Assembly: GCA_963785755.1 (NCBI GenBank)
Contig: CAWAXG010000060.1
Span: 62,001-126,000, forward strand
DNA: 64,000 nucleotides
Origin: JACCXG01 sp963785755
GTDB lineage: Bacteria; Acidobacteriota; Vicinamibacteria; Vicinamibacterales; 2-12-FULL-66-21
Direction: 5' to 3'
Positions within the stretch are counted from its first letter, which is position 1, and each line of letters starts with the position of its first letter. Of this stretch, positions 1-8,567 are shown piece by piece. A program made the translations under genes and the position numbers. The notes beneath the pieces were generated by a model. It was given only the letters and a program-made list of their open reading frames with translations, was not told the DNA's origin and searched no databases.

Positions 1-735
1 CGGTTGACGCCCGGATCCGGACGGCCTGTTGCTCTGGAAGCGTGAGCCGCCGCCCGGCGCACGATTGCCGTTGGCTTCCCGCTGGCCGTTGCCATTGCCA
101 GCGCCAGCGCGCATCCGCATTCGTTCGCCACGGAAGCCGCCGTGACCGTTGCCGTGTCCGTTGCCGCGCGGCGGGGCCTGGCGGATGGTGAACTCCGGCA
201 CCGGCCTCGTGTCCTTCTGGCCTTCAGGCCGAGGCAGCGTCGCACGAATCAGAGGCCGATGGACGGGACCGTCCGCGGTCGGCGTGTCGACGTTCTCCTG
301 CGTCGGTGGTTGGTCGATGTCGTCTCGCTGATCGTCGTCTTGGCTGTGCATCGGCGGGTGAACGTCCTCTGCTGAATGGTTGACGGGGGGTGAGTCCACG
401 AGGGGACTCGCATCAACGTCTGGAAGGTCGGGCAGGACAGCGTCGGGGGCCGCGGGGGAAACGGCTGCTGCTGCATGAGCGCTGGCGGTCAGGATCGGAG
501 CGTCGGCTTCCGGCATCCCCGCGAGCACTTCCTTGTAGAGCGTCGAGGGGGTTTCCTTTTTCCTGCGCTTCGGCACACGTGCGCCCTTGTAGGCGTGCTC
601 GGCATCGCACGTCGTGCATCGAGTCTGTTTGACGTCTTCTTCGATCATGGCGACGACCGCGTGGTTGGTCACGCGGCGCTCGCGCGGACAATAGTCGTCC
701 AGAATGTCACCAAGACGCAGCCGGCGCTGCTCCAT
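1..735 (-). CDS. Partial CxxC protein with Gly/Asn-rich tail (unknown function)
   Basis: Reads from ATG at 735 (preceded by a GGGGGAG ribosome site) off the left edge, so only the first 245 residues are visible. The first 60 residues are the conserved-looking part, with a cysteine after ILDDY and a CTTC pair near residue 45 followed by a basic PKRRKK stretch. This resembles a small zinc-ribbon-like or nucleic-acid-binding head, but I do not recognise the family. Residues about 65-170 are Asp/Pro-rich and low complexity; residues about 185-245 are Arg/Gly/Asn-rich (RGNGHGNGHGGF type), like RGG tails of RNA-binding proteins. There is no signal peptide or membrane segment, so a cytosolic location is likely. 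A good sigma70-type promoter lies 60 bases upstream. The open frame and codon bias favour a real gene; the function is not determinable. Confidence 0.7.
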   Translation of the reverse strand, partial: MEQRRLRLGDILDDYCPRERRVTNHAVVAMIEEDVKQTRCTTCDAEHAYKGARVPKRRKKETPSTLYKEVLAGMPEADAPILTASAHAAAAVSPAAPDAVLPDLPDVDASPLVDSPPVNHSAEDVHPPMHSQDDDQRDDIDQPPTQENVDTPTADGPVHRPLIRATLPRPEGQKDTRPVPEFTIRQAPPRGNGHGNGHGGFRGERMRMRAGAGNGNGQREANGNRAPGGGSRFQSNRPSGSGRQP

Positions 736-795
736 TCACTCCCCCGATATTCCTGTGTAGATTGGCTGGAAAAATTGCTCGCGCAGGTGGGCCTG

Positions 796-824
796 AGTGT
801 AGCAGAGGCCCCCTGGCAGCGCAA
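796..824 (-). promoter_or_regulatory. Sigma70-type promoter for the CxxC protein gene
   Basis: On the minus strand TTGCGC (824-819) and TACACT (801-796) are separated by exactly 17 bases. The predicted start of transcription is near 789, giving a leader of about 54 bases that ends in a GGGGGAG ribosome site before the ATG at 735. It lies between the S41 protease stop at 843 and the next gene, so that gene probably has its own transcript. Confidence 0.45.
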
Positions 825-842
825 CAGTAACGCACCCCGCCC

Positions 843-2189
843 TCATCGTGCGGGCCGATCCGTAATTACCCTCTCCGCTGTGTCGATCCACGCGAGCGCG
901 GCCTCGAGCGGCCGGTCGCGTCCGGCCAGCAGATGCGTGCGCTCCAAAGGCACGACTTCGTCCGGAATCACGCCGCGTCCCTCGAGCCGAGTGCCGTCCG
1001 ATGTGACGAAATCCCCGTAGGCGTGGATCAGCACGTCGCCGTTCGGCAACCGCGCGAACAGCGCGGGAAGCGCCTGCCCCATGCTGCGTTGCCCGAATAC
1101 CCGCACGCGGCCGAGTGACTGCATACCGCCGGCAAAACACTCGGAGGCGCTGCCGCTGAGCGCGTCGACGAGAATCGCGACCGGTCCCGCAAACGGCGTC
1201 ACCCGCTCCCCTTTCGCATTCACGCGCCGGGGATTCACGTTGAACCGGAGGTCGCTGTTCTCGCGGGTCTTCATCACGCCAAGCGCCTTTCGCTCGTCGA
1301 TGAAATGACCGGAGATTCCCATCAGCATCGCAGCGAGACCACCGGGGTTGCCGCGAAGGTCGACGACGATCCCGTTCGACGAGCGGAAGTCGTCGACGGC
1401 TTCGGCGAACGGCTCATCGACCGCCGTCATCCAGACGTTGAAGCCGATGACTCCGGCCATCCGGCCGCGTGGTGTCTGTGCGCGGTGGGCGTTGACGCGC
1501 ACGAACATGGTCGGCAGATTGCCGACGGTTACCCGCTGCCCGATCTCCTCGCGTCGCTCGACCGTCAGCGCGACCTGCTTACCGACACCGTCCTCGAACG
1601 TGATGTTCGCGCGCGATCCCGGAGGACCGCTCAGGCGATTGTGCGCGAGCCGCCACGCTTCGACCTGAAGAATACGCGGTTCCAACGCCTCCGACAGCGT
1701 CGCGAGTAGGGTCTCCATACGGGCCTGGTCGACGCTGACGAGCTTCCAGCCGGTCTTCACGCCCGCCGCCATCGCGGCTCCTGATGGATCGACTTCGGTA
1801 ACCACGAGGTCTCGGTCGATCAGACGCACGTCGAACCCGGCGCTGCCGCCGAGATCGCGCGGCAGGTCGGAGACACTATCGGGAGTGCCCGGAATGATCG
1901 CAAAGTGCGACTGGCCGAGCCGCCCGAGCATGTCGCGCAGCACTGCCCGCATTTCGCCAATGGAACGGGCGGCGGCGGCCTTGGGACGGAGCTCGGTCGC
2001 CACGCCATCCCAGTTCACGCCATTGAACGTCCGATCGAAATGCGAATCCCGAACGGTCTGCCAGACGTAGTCAAACGTTTCGACTCCCTGGGGCACCTGC
2101 GCGATTGCCGCCGGGTTCAGCGCGACGGCGCCGGCGCACAGCATCGCGACCAGGAAGCCGCACCGCCAGGCCTCCGGGAGTCTGTTCAC
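843..2189 (-). CDS. Exported S41-family (tail-specific type) serine peptidase
   Basis: A 448-residue protein with an N-terminal signal peptide (hydrophobic residues 10-30 ending in an AIAQ-like cleavage site), so it acts in the periplasm or outside the cell. A PDZ-like segment lies around residues 130-190 and the S41 core at about 255-440. The nucleophile serine is in SGSASECFAGG near residue 349. The position occupied by the catalytic lysine in CtpA-type members (FGKG) reads MGQA here, so this looks like the lysine-less S41 branch (tricorn/IRBP-like) rather than a true CtpA. The start is GTG at 2189, whose GTGA overlaps the stop of the LolA-like gene, so the two are translationally coupled. 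The substrate is unknown. Confidence 0.85.
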   Translation of the reverse strand: MNRLPEAWRCGFLVAMLCAGAVALNPAAIAQVPQGVETFDYVWQTVRDSHFDRTFNGVNWDGVATELRPKAAAARSIGEMRAVLRDMLGRLGQSHFAIIPGTPDSVSDLPRDLGGSAGFDVRLIDRDLVVTEVDPSGAAMAAGVKTGWKLVSVDQARMETLLATLSEALEPRILQVEAWRLAHNRLSGPPGSRANITFEDGVGKQVALTVERREEIGQRVTVGNLPTMFVRVNAHRAQTPRGRMAGVIGFNVWMTAVDEPFAEAVDDFRSSNGIVVDLRGNPGGLAAMLMGISGHFIDERKALGVMKTRENSDLRFNVNPRRVNAKGERVTPFAGPVAILVDALSGSASECFAGGMQSLGRVRVFGQRSMGQALPALFARLPNGDVLIHAYGDFVTSDGTRLEGRGVIPDEVVPLERTHLLAGRDRPLEAALAWIDTAERVITDRPAR

Positions 2190-3040
2190 TTGACGAGTGC
2201 CTTGATTGCAGGAGGCATCTCGAATACCGAAGCCGGGACGGTGTCGTATTCGACGCTCGTGATCGTGATGACCTGCTCCACGAGCCCGATCTGGCTCTTG
2301 ATGGTCGTGGGCTGCAGCAGATTGCCGAACTTCCGATAGTCCGCTTCCACTGTGGTGCCCGTGACCGTTCCCATGTGCGTCTCGCGGGTCGTGATGCTTC
2401 CCGCCTTCAGGCCGGTCGCGACGTCATAGAACTCGATGTCTTCGCCGCCGCTCTTCCGCACGAATTTGACCTTGTAGCAGGGGCGTCCTTCGAAATCCGT
2501 CTGCTCCATCGTCGTCATCGACACGTAGCGATCCTTATCGCGGAGCTCACTGTGGAACTCGGAGTCGAACCGCTTCTCTTCAAGCTGCTTGCCATCGAGG
2601 AGCATGGGGCCAGTCATCGGTGAAAAGCTCCAGCCACGAACTCCATCGAACCCCTCAGTGACTTCGCCAACGCCGCCGAGTGTGATCTTGAGGAGCGACT
2701 TGTTCGGTTTGGCCCCGTAGACTTCGAGGCTTCCCTCCATCCCAGCCTTGGGCATGCTCAGTTTGCCCTTTGCGACGGTGGAGCTGTGGCTCAGCACGGC
2801 TTCCCGGCCTCCAATCGCCGCCAGGTGCCGATCGACGATGACGCGGGCGGCCGGTAGCGCCGGTTGAGCCGTCGCCTTGGGTGCGTCCGCTGACGTCTTC
2901 GGAGGACGGGCCGGGGCTGGAAGCTGCGCCGACGCGTCCGCTGAGAGGACGGCGGCTATCAGCGCCGCCGCTCCTGCGGATGTCACGATGCGACCAGCAG
3001 ACAGGGCACGGCCCCGCCACGAACGGTCCTGCTGAGACAT
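2186..3040 (-). CDS. Exported LolA-like/outer-membrane lipoprotein-sorting-type protein
   Basis: A 284-residue secreted protein. ATG at 3040 is chosen over an in-frame ATG at 3070 because GCAGGAG sits 8 bases before it. A signal peptide (about residues 15-37, ending ADASAQ) is followed by a Pro/Ala linker. Then comes a domain starting ILxxHLAAIGG-like (VDRHLAAIGGREAV) with alternating beta-strand segments, features of the LolA/LolB-like half-barrel fold that accompanies peptidases in Acidobacteria. The EGRPCYKV and RETHMGTVTGTT segments are typical of this group. It is probably periplasmic and binds a hydrophobic ligand. It overlaps the S41 protease start by four bases, suggesting a shared job in envelope protein handling. 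Family assignment is from sequence pattern only. Confidence 0.7.
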   Translation of the reverse strand: MSQQDRSWRGRALSAGRIVTSAGAAALIAAVLSADASAQLPAPARPPKTSADAPKATAQPALPAARVIVDRHLAAIGGREAVLSHSSTVAKGKLSMPKAGMEGSLEVYGAKPNKSLLKITLGGVGEVTEGFDGVRGWSFSPMTGPMLLDGKQLEEKRFDSEFHSELRDKDRYVSMTTMEQTDFEGRPCYKVKFVRKSGGEDIEFYDVATGLKAGSITTRETHMGTVTGTTVEADYRKFGNLLQPTTIKSQIGLVEQVITITSVEYDTVPASVFEMPPAIKALVK

Positions 3041-3138
3041 GCGGGAAACTCCTGCAAGGCGGGGAGACATCAATAGTTTACAGCGATCAACGGCATCAGA
3101 CAATGGCTCGATCGGCAGAGCTGGATCTCGGGTCCACT

Positions 3139-3363
3139 TTATGGACGCCGAGTAATTTGGGTAACCACCCCAAGCAGATAATGCAGTTCGACGGCGTCTC
3201 CCACTTCCAAGTCCCTGGGGACCGATTCCGGCCCGATCCGGGCAAGACTCACCTGCCCCTGCAGGTCTTCGGGATCCACGACATAGACGTCCAACGAGAT
3301 CTGCCCGTGAATGCTGACCGGCTGTATCTTCTTGACAACTGCAGGCTTGGACCCCTTCAACAT
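3139..3363 (-). CDS. Small conserved-looking protein (74 aa), function unknown
   Basis: A 74-residue acidic-to-neutral protein with no signal peptide or membrane segment. AGGGAGA lies about 8 bases before the ATG at 3363. The sequence alternates hydrophobic and polar residues (ISLDVYVVDPEDLQG, DAVELHYLLGVVTQI), suggesting a small all-beta fold. The ribosome site and strongly coding composition separate it from shadow frames. It lies between the MFS gene and the LolA-like/S41 pair, all on the minus strand, but has gaps of 98 and 188 bases and so may be independently transcribed. I cannot name it. Confidence 0.55.
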   Translation of the reverse strand: MLKGSKPAVVKKIQPVSIHGQISLDVYVVDPEDLQGQVSLARIGPESVPRDLEVGDAVELHYLLGVVTQITRRP

Positions 3364-3551
3364 CTGCCGTCTCCCTGCCCCAGTTCGATGGGCGCACTGG
3401 CCGCGCGGGTGGATATGTCATTTGCCAAAAAATGTCGCTGCGGCTGGCACCGACGTTCTGTGAAATGCCAGAACATATTCATCGTCAGCTGCTTTCGGCG
3501 GGTCGGCGGATGCAACCCAAGGTCCTTCCCCGTCCGTCGGAGCCGGGCCGC

Positions 3552-4835
3552 TCAGGCCAGGGCGCGGTCCTTGGTCTCGGGGATCCACAGCCAGCACACC
3601 GCCGCGAGAACGAAGGCTATCGCGGTCAAGGACAACGCCGCCTGGAAGCCGCGCGTCTGAGCCAGCGACCCGACGGCGAACGGGGCGGCGGCGCTCGCGA
3701 TTCGGCCGATGTTATACGTAAAACCCTGGGCTGAAGCTCGAACCGCGGTCGGATAGATTTCGGCGGTCACCGCACCAAAGCCGCTGAAATATCCGGTTGC
3801 GAAGAACGCCACGAATGGCCCGAGGAGGAGGAGCGCCACCGGCAGACTGATTGAGACGTAGGCCAGTATCAGGACTGCTGCAGTGAGCGTATAGAACACG
3901 TACGCGCGCTTGCGTCCGATCGCGTCGCTGATGAATCCAAACGTGACGTAACCGAACCACATCCCGACCTGCATCGCGACGATCAACGACGTCATCGCGG
4001 TCGCCGTCAGTCCCATCCCGCCCTGCGTCGCAGGAAGCGAGAGATAGCCAGGCAACCAGAGGTTGAACCCCCACCACCCGAACATGGTGCAGGCGTTCAT
4101 GATCGTCAGAGGCACGGTCAGGCGCACCAGCGGCCGCCGGAAGACATCCGCAAACTGCGTGCTGACCGAAGGGCCCAGGTCACCGGCGCGGCGCACGCCC
4201 TGTTTCATCTCCCGCCAGATCGCCGGCTCTTCGACGTGGCGCCGGATCCAGATCGTGAAGAAAGCGGGAAGGATTCCAACGAAGAAGACGGCGCGCCAAC
4301 CCCAGCGCGGTAACACGATCATCGTTACCAGTGCGGCGGCGCCGTAACCAATCGCCCACGCGCTCTGCATCAGGCCGAGCGCCTTGCCACGATGTTGCGC
4401 GGGCCAGGTCTCCGACACGAGCGCGGCGCCGCTCGCCCACTCCCCTCCCATGCCGATGCCGAGAAGCACGCGGAAGATCGCGAGCTGCGCAACCGAACCG
4501 GCGAACCCGCATGCCGCGGTGAAGACGGAGTAAATCAGGACGCTGGCCATCAGGGCGCGGGTGCGTCCATATCGATCCGCAACAATGCCGAAGATGATGC
4601 CGCCGGCGGCCGAGGCGAGCAGCGTGGCGGATCCGAGCAGGCCGGCGGTCTCCTTGCCGATCCGAAGGTCGGACATGATCGACGCCAGCACCAGGGCGTA
4701 CAACATCACGTCGAACGAATCGAGCATCCAGCCGAGCCCCGCGGCCACGAGCGCCCTGCGTCCCTCGTCAGTCCCTGATCTCCACCAGCCGAGCAGGCCG
4801 GATGTCCGGGGCAATCCAACCGCGACGGCCGTCAT
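3552..4835 (-). CDS. MFS transporter (metabolite:H+ symporter type)
   Basis: A 427-residue inner-membrane protein with 12 predicted hydrophobic helices. The signature loop between helices 2 and 3, GIVADRYGRTRALM, matches the MFS GxxxDRxGRR motif, and a second copy is seen at GFISDAIGRKRAYVF between helices 8 and 9. The N-terminal GWMLDSFDVMLYALVL and the RVLLGIGMGGEWASGA segment resemble the sialate/aromatic-acid and carboxylate porter families. The ATG at 4835 overlaps the TGA of pxpA (ATGA), so the two are coupled. The substrate is likely the compound PxpA acts on or an organic acid such as 5-oxoproline; that is inference from operon context. Confidence 0.85.
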   Translation of the reverse strand: MTAVAVGLPRTSGLLGWWRSGTDEGRRALVAAGLGWMLDSFDVMLYALVLASIMSDLRIGKETAGLLGSATLLASAAGGIIFGIVADRYGRTRALMASVLIYSVFTAACGFAGSVAQLAIFRVLLGIGMGGEWASGAALVSETWPAQHRGKALGLMQSAWAIGYGAAALVTMIVLPRWGWRAVFFVGILPAFFTIWIRRHVEEPAIWREMKQGVRRAGDLGPSVSTQFADVFRRPLVRLTVPLTIMNACTMFGWWGFNLWLPGYLSLPATQGGMGLTATAMTSLIVAMQVGMWFGYVTFGFISDAIGRKRAYVFYTLTAAVLILAYVSISLPVALLLLGPFVAFFATGYFSGFGAVTAEIYPTAVRASAQGFTYNIGRIASAAAPFAVGSLAQTRGFQAALSLTAIAFVLAAVCWLWIPETKDRALA

Positions 4836-5620
4836 GGCCGGCCGACCTGCACTGAGCCGACGGCCGTCACGGTCACGCCCGCGCGCTCGAGACTGAGGCG
4901 CAGCTGGCGCGTCAGCTCGTGCGATCCGGGCGTATCACCGTGGGTGCAGATGGTATCGACGCGCATCGGAATGTCTTCGCCGTTCGTGGCGCGCACGATT
5001 CCATCGCGCACCATCCGCACGGTCCGAGCCATGACCTCCTCCGTGTCGTGAATCACGGCGCCGGCGCGCGTTCGGGGAGTCAGCGATCCGTCGGGCTCGT
5101 ACGCACGATCGGCGAAGCCTTCGGCGGCTACACGCAAGCCGGCGGCTTCGCCCGCGGCGAGGAGCTCGGTTCCGGGAAGGCCAAAGAGAATGAGCGTCCG
5201 GTCGAATGCCGCGACCGCTCGGGCGATGGCGTCGGACAGCGCCCGATCGCGAATGGCCATGTTGTACAGGGCGCCATGCGCCTTGACGTGCTGCAAGCGG
5301 ACGCCTTCGACCGCTGCGATCGCAGCAAGCGCCCCGATCTGATAGAGGACGAAGTCTTCAACTTCGCGCGTCGACGCGGCCATGTTGCGCCTGCCGAAGC
5401 CCGCGAGGTCCGGAAACCCGGGATGGGCACCGATGGCCACGTCGGCGGCGCGCGCCAGACGAACGGTCTGCCGCATGACGCCGGGATCACCCGCGTGATA
5501 GCCGCAGGCCACGTTCGCGGACGTGATGCTCCTCATCACCTCCGCGTCGTTTCCGAGCGTCCAGTGGCCGTACGATTCACCGAGGTCCGAATTGAGGTCG
5601 ATCCGAACGGGGCTCGTCAT
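4832..5620 (-). CDS. pxpA: 5-oxoprolinase subunit A (LamB/YcsF family)
   Basis: A 262-residue cytosolic protein of normal family length. Hallmarks are DLNSDLGESYG at the N-terminus, NVACGYHAGDP, GAHPGFPDLAGFGRR, VKAHGALYN and TICTHGDTPGS near the C-terminus. In the characterised PxpABC enzyme subunit A acts with PxpB and PxpC in ATP-dependent opening of 5-oxoproline to glutamate. No pxpB or pxpC is present in this window; instead an MFS transporter overlaps the 3' end by four bases. The start at 5620 (MTSPVRIDL) aligns with family starts, whereas the open frame extends further upstream without a good ribosome site. The partners may lie elsewhere in the genome. Confidence 0.9.
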   Translation of the reverse strand: MTSPVRIDLNSDLGESYGHWTLGNDAEVMRSITSANVACGYHAGDPGVMRQTVRLARAADVAIGAHPGFPDLAGFGRRNMAASTREVEDFVLYQIGALAAIAAVEGVRLQHVKAHGALYNMAIRDRALSDAIARAVAAFDRTLILFGLPGTELLAAGEAAGLRVAAEGFADRAYEPDGSLTPRTRAGAVIHDTEEVMARTVRMVRDGIVRATNGEDIPMRVDTICTHGDTPGSHELTRQLRLSLERAGVTVTAVGSVQVGRP

Positions 5621-5713
5621 GGCGCTGCCAGTGTGAGTGCAGGAGACGCGGAAGCGCCTGCCATAGTACCCGACGGCGGCCGGGCGCACTGGAAGGAACC
5701 GACAGGGCTGGGC

Positions 5714-6783
5714 TTAGCGAGCCGTCGCTTTGGTATGCGAGGCAGCGAGCGCCGCCTGGCCGGGTCGACACTCCGCCGCCTCGGGACCGAACACCGGCTG
5801 TGCCGATGCCCGCCGGAATCTGAGCAGGCGGCGAGGGGCCGGCGATCCGCCGTGCCGCTGGGCAGCCGATCCCTGCGCCTCGCGGAGCGCGCGGGCAAGG
5901 GACCCGCCGAGCGACGCGACCTGAGTCGTGACGCACGTATTGTGATTGCCGGCGACTGGTGTCAACCGCACGTCAGGACCAACCATTTGCCAGGTGCGTG
6001 GGTCGAACGGTTCGGCTTCCGCCCACATCACCTCAATCCGGCCATCGTAACGGCGGGGGACATAGCCGTTGACCGCGACACCGACACGAGGGCATTGGCG
6101 GCACGATTGAGAAGGATCGGCGGGTGGATTCGGGACTCGATGGCCACGACCAGCTCGGCCCGCTCGTGCGAGCTCCGATTCACCGCTCCACAGACTCTAG
6201 CAGGCCAGATGAACCGCAACGAGAGAAGACGAGCACCCCGTGTCGAGCGTGAGGCTCGGGCCCTGCAACCCGTAGTGATAGGACAGACGGCCGGACGCGG
6301 CGTACCTTCCGCTTCCGGTGGTCATGTAGAAGTCGATCGCGGCCGGGTTGCGGAACAGCCGGGACTCGTACTCGTTGATCCACATCCCGACGAACACGCC
6401 GGTCGCGCTGCCCAGCAGCTTCGCGGGCACGAGCCCCGCGTCTTCGATCGCTTCCCACGACGTCTCGAGCAGAAGCCGCTGCTGCGGATCGAGCCGCTCC
6501 GCTGCTCGCGGTGAAATGCCGAAGAACTCGGCGTCGAACTGATCGAGGCCATCGACGAACCCGCCCCAGCGAGTGTTCACTTTGCGCGGTTGTGCGGCCG
6601 CTCGTCGTACAAAGCGTCGATGTCGAAGCGGTCGCGCGGAATCTCACGGATCGCGTCGACGCCGTCGAGGAGGAGCCGCCAGAACGCAGCCGGATCGGAA
6701 GCGCCGGGGAATCGGCACCCGATGCCGACAATGGCTATCGGCTCGCGATCGGCGCGGCCAATCGAAGGGGCTGGTAAGGTCAT
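5714..6783 (-). pseudogene. Collapsed type I polyketide synthase: ketosynthase start joined to a thioesterase-like tail
   Basis: ATG at 6783 opens a classic type I ketosynthase: EPIAIVGIGCRFPGASDP, then RWGGFVDGLDQFDAEFFGISP, LDPQQRLLLETSWEA, and the active-site cysteine in DTGCSSSLVAVHLAC. Three defects follow. (1) A -1 shift near 6578: the frame ends in TGA after HNRAK and resumes at GTG 6580, as if one G were missing. (2) A TAG at 6195-6197 where the family has CAG (HLACQSL). (3) After SLWSGESEL the ketosynthase stops being recognisable. In the same frame about 35 codons later comes YVPRRYDGRIEVMWAE ... VRLTPVAGNHNTCVTTQ, which looks like the C-terminal end of an alpha/beta-hydrolase or thioesterase domain with its histidine. 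Most of the ketosynthase and every downstream module are absent. The ATG overlaps the PPTase stop (ATGA), so this was the third gene of a coupled operon. Confidence 0.75.
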
Positions 6784-7526
6784 ACGGCTGGTGAATCCCG
6801 TCGTCGGTCCTGCTCTAACGGCATCGCCGCGTCGGCGTTCGTCCAGTCGAAGAACTCAACGGCGTCGATCTCCCGATCGAGGGCGATCGCTGCCGCGTAC
6901 CCGCTTCTCGGCGTAAACGAGCGCAGGCAGAAAGTCGGCTCCGCCGGCGAAGACGCGCCGAGGATCGTCAGCTTCGGCAGCGCCACGCCGGGGTCCACTT
7001 CGACTTCGAACGAGTCGAGCGGCCGCTGCAACCCGAGTCCCGTCGCCTTCAGGAACGCTTCCTTCCGCGTCCACGTGCTGAAGAACGTCGCCGGACGCTC
7101 CGACGGCGGCAGCCGCGCGTATTCCCTCGCTTCGAGCGGGGCAAAGTACCGCTTCACGATGTCGTCCGCATCCGTCACCGGCCGGATCCGCTCGACGTCC
7201 ACACCGACCTGCCCGTTGACGGTGACCGCGCACAGTGCGAGGCCGTCGGAGTGCGACAGGTTGAACGACACCGGCGTCCCCACTACGAAGGGCTTGCCGA
7301 AGGTCGTGGTCTCGAAGCGAATCGCGTCCGCCGCCGTCTCGAGATAACGCGCGAGCACCCTGCGCAGCGCCCCGTGCGCGGCGATGAATCGCAAGCGCAG
7401 CTCGGTCGTACGCAGCCGTGCCGCCCGGACACGCTCTTCACCGCTCAACACCTTGAGCAGCGCCGGCACACCGCCTGGATCGGCATCGAGCGCCACCGTC
7501 CAGACGTGGACCGTACCGCGTGTCAC
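6780..7526 (-). CDS. Sfp-type 4'-phosphopantetheinyl transferase
   Basis: Transfers phosphopantetheine from CoA to carrier domains of polyketide or peptide synthases. A 248-residue cytosolic protein with the family blocks in order: GKP (residues about 76-78), FNLSHSDGLAL, GVDVERIRPV (Mg-binding Asp and Glu), and FSTWTRKEAFLKATGLGL. I start it at GTG 7526 because GTGA there overlaps the TEII stop, the coupling pattern used repeatedly in this window; GTG at 7544 would add six residues. Its own stop overlaps the ATG of the collapsed synthase. It appears intact although its presumed substrate, the adjacent PKS, is not, so it may serve synthases elsewhere. Confidence 0.9.
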   Translation of the reverse strand: MTRGTVHVWTVALDADPGGVPALLKVLSGEERVRAARLRTTELRLRFIAAHGALRRVLARYLETAADAIRFETTTFGKPFVVGTPVSFNLSHSDGLALCAVTVNGQVGVDVERIRPVTDADDIVKRYFAPLEAREYARLPPSERPATFFSTWTRKEAFLKATGLGLQRPLDSFEVEVDPGVALPKLTILGASSPAEPTFCLRSFTPRSGYAAAIALDREIDAVEFFDWTNADAAMPLEQDRRRDSPAV

Positions 7527-8296
7527 CGCGCGATGCCCGTCCACCGCGTCATCGCACCTACCAGCACGGTCAACTGGTTCGCGATCAGTGTGGTCACCGC
7601 TTCACGCTCGTCGTGCAGATAGAAGTGGCCGCCACCGAACGTATGCAGGCTGAAGCGGCTCCTCGTCTCACGCCTCCACGCGTCGAGTTCCAGCCGCGAG
7701 GCATGCCTGTCCGCGGAGCCGCCACACGCAACGATCGGGCACGCCAGCGGCGCACCCGGTTCGTACCGGTAGGTTTCGAGCATGGCGAAGTCGGCCCGCA
7801 ACCCGGGCAGCAGCAGCTGCATCATGTCCGCGTCCGCGAGGACGGCGTCCGGAATGGCCTCATAGCGCTGACGTACCTCCGCGACGAAGGCCTCGACGGG
7901 CAACGACGCGATAGGGGTCAACGGGTCGGCCAGCCCTGGGGCGCGACGTCCCGAGACGAACAGCGCGAGCAGGGGCCAGCCTCGGTCGCGAAGACGGCGC
8001 GCCGTTTCGAACGCGATCAGCGCCCCGAGGCTGTGCCCGAAGAGCACGAGCGGCATCGGCGGGGCCCCGATGATGGAGTCCGCGATGCCTGATGCCGCGT
8101 CGGTCAGCGACTGCACGAGGGGCTCGCGCAGCCGCGTGCCTCGGCCCGGCAGCTGGACGATGCCGACATCGGCTGTGGGCAGGCGTTCCGCCCAGCCCCT
8201 GAAGGAGGCGACCCCACCACCGGCATGGGGAAAACAGACCAGCCGAACCGCGGCGCTGCGGTTCGGACGCGGGGCGACGATCCAATTGGTGGGCAA
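7523..8296 (-). CDS. Type II thioesterase (external editing hydrolase)
   Basis: A 257-residue alpha/beta hydrolase that removes aberrant acyl groups from carrier domains of PKS/NRPS systems. The N-terminal VRLVCFPHAGGG and QLPGRGTRLREP match the TEII/GrsT group. The nucleophile serine lies in LFGHSLGALIAFE, and the histidine in GGGHFYLHDE near residue 225. The start is uncertain: the frame begins at a TTG (8296) with no convincing ribosome site, while GGGAGG lies just before TTG codons at about 8324-8327 in a different frame. A small indel near the start is therefore possible. The 271 bases between this gene and the TonB receptor hold no other gene I can support and presumably contain the operon promoter. 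Confidence 0.85.
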   Translation of the reverse strand: MPTNWIVAPRPNRSAAVRLVCFPHAGGGVASFRGWAERLPTADVGIVQLPGRGTRLREPLVQSLTDAASGIADSIIGAPPMPLVLFGHSLGALIAFETARRLRDRGWPLLALFVSGRRAPGLADPLTPIASLPVEAFVAEVRQRYEAIPDAVLADADMMQLLLPGLRADFAMLETYRYEPGAPLACPIVACGGSADRHASRLELDAWRRETRSRFSLHTFGGGHFYLHDEREAVTTLIANQLTVLVGAMTRWTGIAR

Positions 8297-8567
8297 ACGT
8301 CCGTGGCTCCGATCCGACCAACAACGTAATCCTCCCTGACGGCGGCGGTGGCGCCAGGTGAGTTGCTGGGGGTTAGTTGAGTTCGGCGGTCTGGCAGAGC
8401 AAAGGGGTCGCCAAGGCGCCGGATGGAGCGGACCGTTCCTTGGCGGGGGATTCCGGACTGCCCCGGACGTCGAGAGTGTAAAAGTCCGCTTTTAGGGAGA
8501 CTAAGAGTCCTGGATCGTGGCCCTAAGGCATCCTGCCGAGGCATGAAATATCCCCCGGACGAAGCCT

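Noticed and set aside
4919..6514. 531-codon plus-strand open frame across pxpA and the PKS remnant
   Set aside because: It is antisense to pxpA and the ketosynthase, has Arg/Gly-rich, low-complexity composition and no family motif; a typical GC-rich shadow frame.
6570..6590. Programmed -1 ribosomal frameshift in the ketosynthase (AAAG before the stop)
   Set aside because: No heptameric slippery sequence or clear downstream structure, and the same gene has an amber codon and a missing interior; decay or sequence error is simpler.
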